DNA of 64,000 nt from Opitutus sp. GAS368. Its GTDB lineage: Bacteria > Verrucomicrobiota > Verrucomicrobiia > Opitutales > Opitutaceae. The stretch is from contig NZ_LT629735.1 in NCBI RefSeq assembly GCF_900104925.1, positions 3,021,001 to 3,085,000 of the forward strand, given 5' to 3'. The notes below the pieces were generated by a model. It was not told the DNA's origin. It was given only the letters and a program-made list of their open reading frames with translations, and made no database searches. Both the position numbers and the translations under genes were made by a program. This document shows, one piece after another, positions 61,148-64,000 of the stretch (its first letter is position 1; each line of letters opens with the position of its first letter).

Positions 61148-61343
61148 ACCGGAGACTGCCGCCGGAAGCCTGGGTGGACATGGTGTAGGCATCTCACGGA
61201 ACGAAACCTTCACAACGCAGGCACCATGGTCTGACAGTCGCTATCGGCAAACTCCGGAAGCTACTTGTGGGGAGGCAGCAACAACAAGGACGATAGTGAC
61301 GAACAGGCAGACCGACACTGTGGTTGCTCCGGCTTGGTCGGAG

Positions 61344-61422
61344 TGTAGGAGCCTGCTTGCAGGCGATCTTGTTTACGGTCCGTCGATGAGCCCCCGGAAT
61401 CGCCTGCAAGCAGGCTCCTACA
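61344..61422. repeat. REP-like inverted pair, TGTAGGAGCCTGC type
   Basis: 79 bp, ends TGTAGGAGCCTGCTTGCAGGCG / CGCCTGCAAGCAGGCTCCTACA. Together with a hairpin CCCCGGAGCttGCTCCGGGG at 61481-61500 it occupies the 486-bp region after tRNA-Asp. I see no convincing gene there. Confidence 0.85.
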
Positions 61423-61588
61423 AGGAACGGAATGGATGGGGATGGGCCCGATGAGTTGGCGGCTGTCTTTATCAAAGGCCCCGGAGCTTGCTCCGGGGAT
61501 CTTCACTGTTTGGAGCCCCGATGGCGTTCGCGCCGGCGGCGGGTCCGGTCGCCGGAAATGTCATCTTTTGACGCCGGGGAAGAGAGCA

Positions 61589-62611
61589 TCAGTCGATCTT
61601 GGCCAGCTCTTCGCGGACGACTTCGGGTGGCAACGGGAGCAGGGGGCTGCGGCGGGTGATGAGTTCCTGTCCCTGCCGGCTCAGGACGACGTGAAGAAAT
61701 TCCCTGACCTTGGCCTCGACCGGCTTCCCGGGCGCACGGTTGATGTAGAGGTAGAGGTAACGGCTTAGCGGGTAGGAGCGATCCAGCACGGTGTCCCGCG
61801 CCAGTTTTACCGCGGGCCGGCCCGCACCGGGTGAGATCGCCAGCATCCGGGTGTGCGGTTGGGTGTTGGCCGCGCCGGCATAGCACAGGCCGTAGCGATC
61901 GCCGCCGACGGCGCCAACCATGCCGCTGAGCGCCCGCACGACCACGACGCCGGAACGGTCCGTCGCCCGGGTGGAGATTCCCGAACGAAACTCGCGCGAG
62001 TGCATGGTGGCTTCCTGGAGGAACGTTGCAATGCCGTTGGGCAGGTTGAGGCCGTAAAGGGCGATGGGTTTGTCGGCCCACTCGCCGGTCAGGCCGAGCT
62101 GGCCCCAAGTGGTGATTTTGCCCCCCTGGGCCCAGATCTCCTCCAGCTGCGCGAGGGTGATCGCCTGCAGGGGATTGTCCTCGTTGACGTAGATCGCGAG
62201 CGCCGGCGAATACCCCACGCGGTCGTAGGCACCACCGCAGACGAGAATCTGGGTGGGCTCGTAGCCGAATTTCTTCACGAACGCCTCCCGCTCGCCGGGA
62301 AAGAGCGCCCGTGACGCGGGTCCGACGTGGCTCTGTCCGCTGATCAGGCCGGTGACCACGGTCGTGTTGGCGCGGGCCTCCATGGTGGTGGCGTCCTCGG
62401 TCTCGGGATGCGCCGCGCGAAATAATTCTATCCACCCGAGGGTGATGGTATCCATGGTGGGCGAACCCATCGCATGGAATTCGCCGGCCAGTTTGCCGCC
62501 GGGGACATATTCCGGGTAGGTGGAGCCGGCCCGGGCCGGACCGGCCGTGCCGGCCAACGCGGCGGTGAGCAGCAGATTTGCGATGCAGGAATGAATGAGG
62601 TGATGTTTCAT
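61589..62611 (-). CDS. PstS-like phosphate-type substrate-binding protein (third of three)
   Basis: 340 residues with a signal peptide (IANLLLTAALAGTAGPARA). FHAMGSPTMDTITLGWIELF and SHVGPASRALFPGE correspond to the two phosphate-contacting loops of PstS (TGST and SR-segments), ALAIYVNEDNPLQAITLAQLEEIW is the hinge block and SGMVGAVGGDRYGLCYAG the third loop. The C-terminal RYLYLYINRAPGKPVEAKVREFLHVVLSRQGQELI is shared with both upstream paralogues. No pstCAB genes are next to it in the window. It probably binds phosphate or a related anion in the periplasm. Confidence 0.82.
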   Translation of the reverse strand: MKHHLIHSCIANLLLTAALAGTAGPARAGSTYPEYVPGGKLAGEFHAMGSPTMDTITLGWIELFRAAHPETEDATTMEARANTTVVTGLISGQSHVGPASRALFPGEREAFVKKFGYEPTQILVCGGAYDRVGYSPALAIYVNEDNPLQAITLAQLEEIWAQGGKITTWGQLGLTGEWADKPIALYGLNLPNGIATFLQEATMHSREFRSGISTRATDRSGVVVVRALSGMVGAVGGDRYGLCYAGAANTQPHTRMLAISPGAGRPAVKLARDTVLDRSYPLSRYLYLYINRAPGKPVEAKVREFLHVVLSRQGQELITRRSPLLPLPPEVVREELAKID

Positions 62612-62651
62612 GGAGATGGGTCGGCCGGGCGCGCGGTTGGTGCGAAGCCGG

Positions 62652-63707
62652 CTAGTTCAATTTGGCGAGCTCGGCGGCGACTTCGCCGGCATCGAGGGGC
62701 AGGAAACCGGCTTCCTGGGCGATAAAGGCTTGCTGGCCTTCCTTCGAAAGCACCATCCGCAGGTATTCCCGGACGAAAGGATCCAGGGGCTGACCCGGCG
62801 CGCGGTTCACGTAGATGTAAATGTCGCGCGTGTAGGGATATTTCCGCGTGCGCACATCCTCCGGCGAGGCGCTGGAATAGTAGCCGTCCTCGCGGTCCGC
62901 GATGGCGACGATCTTCACTTCGGGCAGGTTCTTGCCCTGGATACCGTCAAAGCTCGCGAAACCAATGGCCGAGGTTTCCTCGCTCACCCGTCGATACACT
63001 TCCGCCGTGTTCAGCGCTTCCTCGTAGTTCGCGGCGAGCGGCCGGTCGTCGAAGTGAGTCTGCTTCATGAAAATTGCGACACCCTGGATGTTGCCGTTGG
63101 TCGGGCTCGGCCCGATCGGATGAATCCGGTGACGCGCCCAATCCCCCGTGGCGCCAACCTGGCCCCAAAACGTGATGTCGCCCCGGCCTCCGCCGGTGGA
63201 AAAAATCCGCGCCACCTGCCCGGTGGTGAGTTTGTCGACCGGATTGCGGCGGTTGACGAAGATTGCGATGGGATTGGCCTTGCTGACCGCCGCGAAGGCG
63301 CCGTGCGCCACCTTGAGGGCGATGGGCTCGTAGCCGAACGTCATCCGGAACGCGCCGATCTCAGCGACCCAGAAGGCCCGCACGGTCGGTCCGAACGCCG
63401 ACACTCCGGTGTAAAGCCCGCCGATGGCGGTGGCGGCGCTTTTCAACTCCATCGTGAATTTCACCCCGGGGTGGGACTGCGTGAAAAGGGCGTTGAGATT
63501 CTTGAACGCGACGTCCATGCCCTGCGCCCCGATGATCCGGATCGAGCCATCCGGCAGCAGATAGCCGGCGTTCTTGGCCTGATCATAGGGGTGCGGCTGG
63601 TAGGCCGGCAATGCCGGGTCGACCGGCAACGGCACCGCCGCGAGCGTCACGACGGCCAGCAAGGCGGTCAGGGCGTATGGGGCGACGGGCGAGCGACGGA
63701 GGTTCAT
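62652..63707 (-). CDS. PstS-like substrate-binding protein (second of three)
   Basis: 351 residues, hydrophobic N-terminal signal (YALTALLAVVTLAAVPLPV). IIGAQGMDVAFKNLNALF, PIAIFVNRRNPVDKLTTGQVARIF, GNIQGVAIFMKQ and IGFASFDGIQG correspond to the loops of the PstS fold, and the C-terminal DIYIYVNRAPGQPLDPFVREYLRMVLSKEGQQAFI matches both neighbours. The start overlaps the end of the upstream paralogue by four bases, and the next follows after 40 bp, so all three are one transcription unit. Confidence 0.82.
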   Translation of the reverse strand: MNLRRSPVAPYALTALLAVVTLAAVPLPVDPALPAYQPHPYDQAKNAGYLLPDGSIRIIGAQGMDVAFKNLNALFTQSHPGVKFTMELKSAATAIGGLYTGVSAFGPTVRAFWVAEIGAFRMTFGYEPIALKVAHGAFAAVSKANPIAIFVNRRNPVDKLTTGQVARIFSTGGGRGDITFWGQVGATGDWARHRIHPIGPSPTNGNIQGVAIFMKQTHFDDRPLAANYEEALNTAEVYRRVSEETSAIGFASFDGIQGKNLPEVKIVAIADREDGYYSSASPEDVRTRKYPYTRDIYIYVNRAPGQPLDPFVREYLRMVLSKEGQQAFIAQEAGFLPLDAGEVAAELAKLN

Positions 63708-64000
63708 GGGGAAGGCGGTCTGCCCAGCTTGGCGAGTTCCTCGCGCACAACGGAGGCGGGCAGCGGCAGAAACCCGCTGCGCTCCGCCACCAGATCCTGG
63801 CCCTGGGAGCTGAGCACAATCCGCAGGAATTCCTTCACGTTGGGTTCAAGAGCTGCTCCCGGGGCGCGATTGAGGTAAAGGTAGGTGAAGCGGACCAGCG
63901 GGTAGCGCAGGCTCGCGATGTTTTTCGGCGTGGGGCTGGCGGCCGGGATGCCGGCGGCCGGCGCCAAGGCGAGCATCTTGACCCCGGCCCGATTGTAGCC
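63704..64000 (-). CDS. PstS-like substrate-binding protein (first of three), N-terminus outside window
   Basis: Open to the right edge; 98 C-terminal residues are visible. GYNRAGVKMLALAPAAG opens the visible part, and RFTYLYLNRAPGAALEPNVKEFLRIVLSSQGQDLVAERSGFLPLP is the same C-terminal block as in the two downstream genes. The ATG at 63976 is internal. Confidence 0.8.
   Translation of the reverse strand, partial: GYNRAGVKMLALAPAAGIPAASPTPKNIASLRYPLVRFTYLYLNRAPGAALEPNVKEFLRIVLSSQGQDLVAERSGFLPLPASVVREELAKLGRPPSP

Noticed and set aside
61103-61588. Small coding genes after tRNA-Asp
   Set aside because: Open frames here run through the terminator and the REP pair, and their translations are not protein-like.

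Overview
The window is high-GC bacterial DNA. I think it comes from a verrucomicrobium of the Opitutus/Lacunisphaera type. That is an inference from gene families and layout (split type II secretion secretin, AtuA-type cluster, rhamnose aldolase-dehydrogenase fusion next to mqo); no rRNA or other firm marker is present.

Layout. 2-3412: carboxyltransferase subunit (cut by the left edge), two AtuA-type proteins and a crotonase, tightly packed, probably for methyl-branched acyl-CoA breakdown. 3480-4756: ECF sigma factor and its probable anti-sigma partner. 4811-9265: GH63-like glycosidase, small secreted transglycosylase-like protein, HAD protein. 9371-14912: prfA-prmC, C-terminal processing protease, rhomboid, ferredoxin. 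14999-20028: TonB-dependent receptor, M3 oligopeptidase, YugP-type membrane protease. 20466-29394: L-rhamnose catabolism (DeoR-type regulator, class II aldolase, rhamnulose-1-phosphate aldolase/dehydrogenase fusion, rhamnulokinase, rhamnose isomerase), then malate:quinone oxidoreductase. 29395-38081: repeat-rich accessory zone with small genes (alpha/beta hydrolase, trypsin-like protease, RibD-C reductase, rhomboid, YceH, YCII protein, receiver protein), gene remnants and tRNA-Ser(UGA). 38082-40187: membrane protein with a spermidine-synthase-like domain. 40320-52333 (minus strand): complete-looking type II secretion operon E-F-G-H-I-J-K-L-M-C-D with the secretin split over two genes. 52632-60959: DUF2851 gene, then nusA-infB-rbfA-nrnA-truB-ribF. 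61026: tRNA-Asp(GUC). 61589-64000 (minus strand): three tandem PstS-like binding proteins, the last cut by the right edge.

The most unusual property is the density and behaviour of small palindromic repeats. At least five unrelated families fill the intergenic spaces. REP-like pairs that start with GTAG or GGAG and end with CTAC or CTCC have also entered three protein-coding genes (rhaB 25434-25514, mqo 28479-28547, the DUF2851 gene 53506-53571). All three inserts have lengths divisible by three (81, 69 and 66 bp) and leave the frame open. Two further elements supply the stop codon of the preceding gene. A MITE-like family with TAGGGAGTG ends carries two unrelated cores. No transposase or RAYT gene is in the window, so the mobilising enzyme would have to lie elsewhere. 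The second notable feature is a secretin whose N3-like domain appears to be divided between two separately exported polypeptides.
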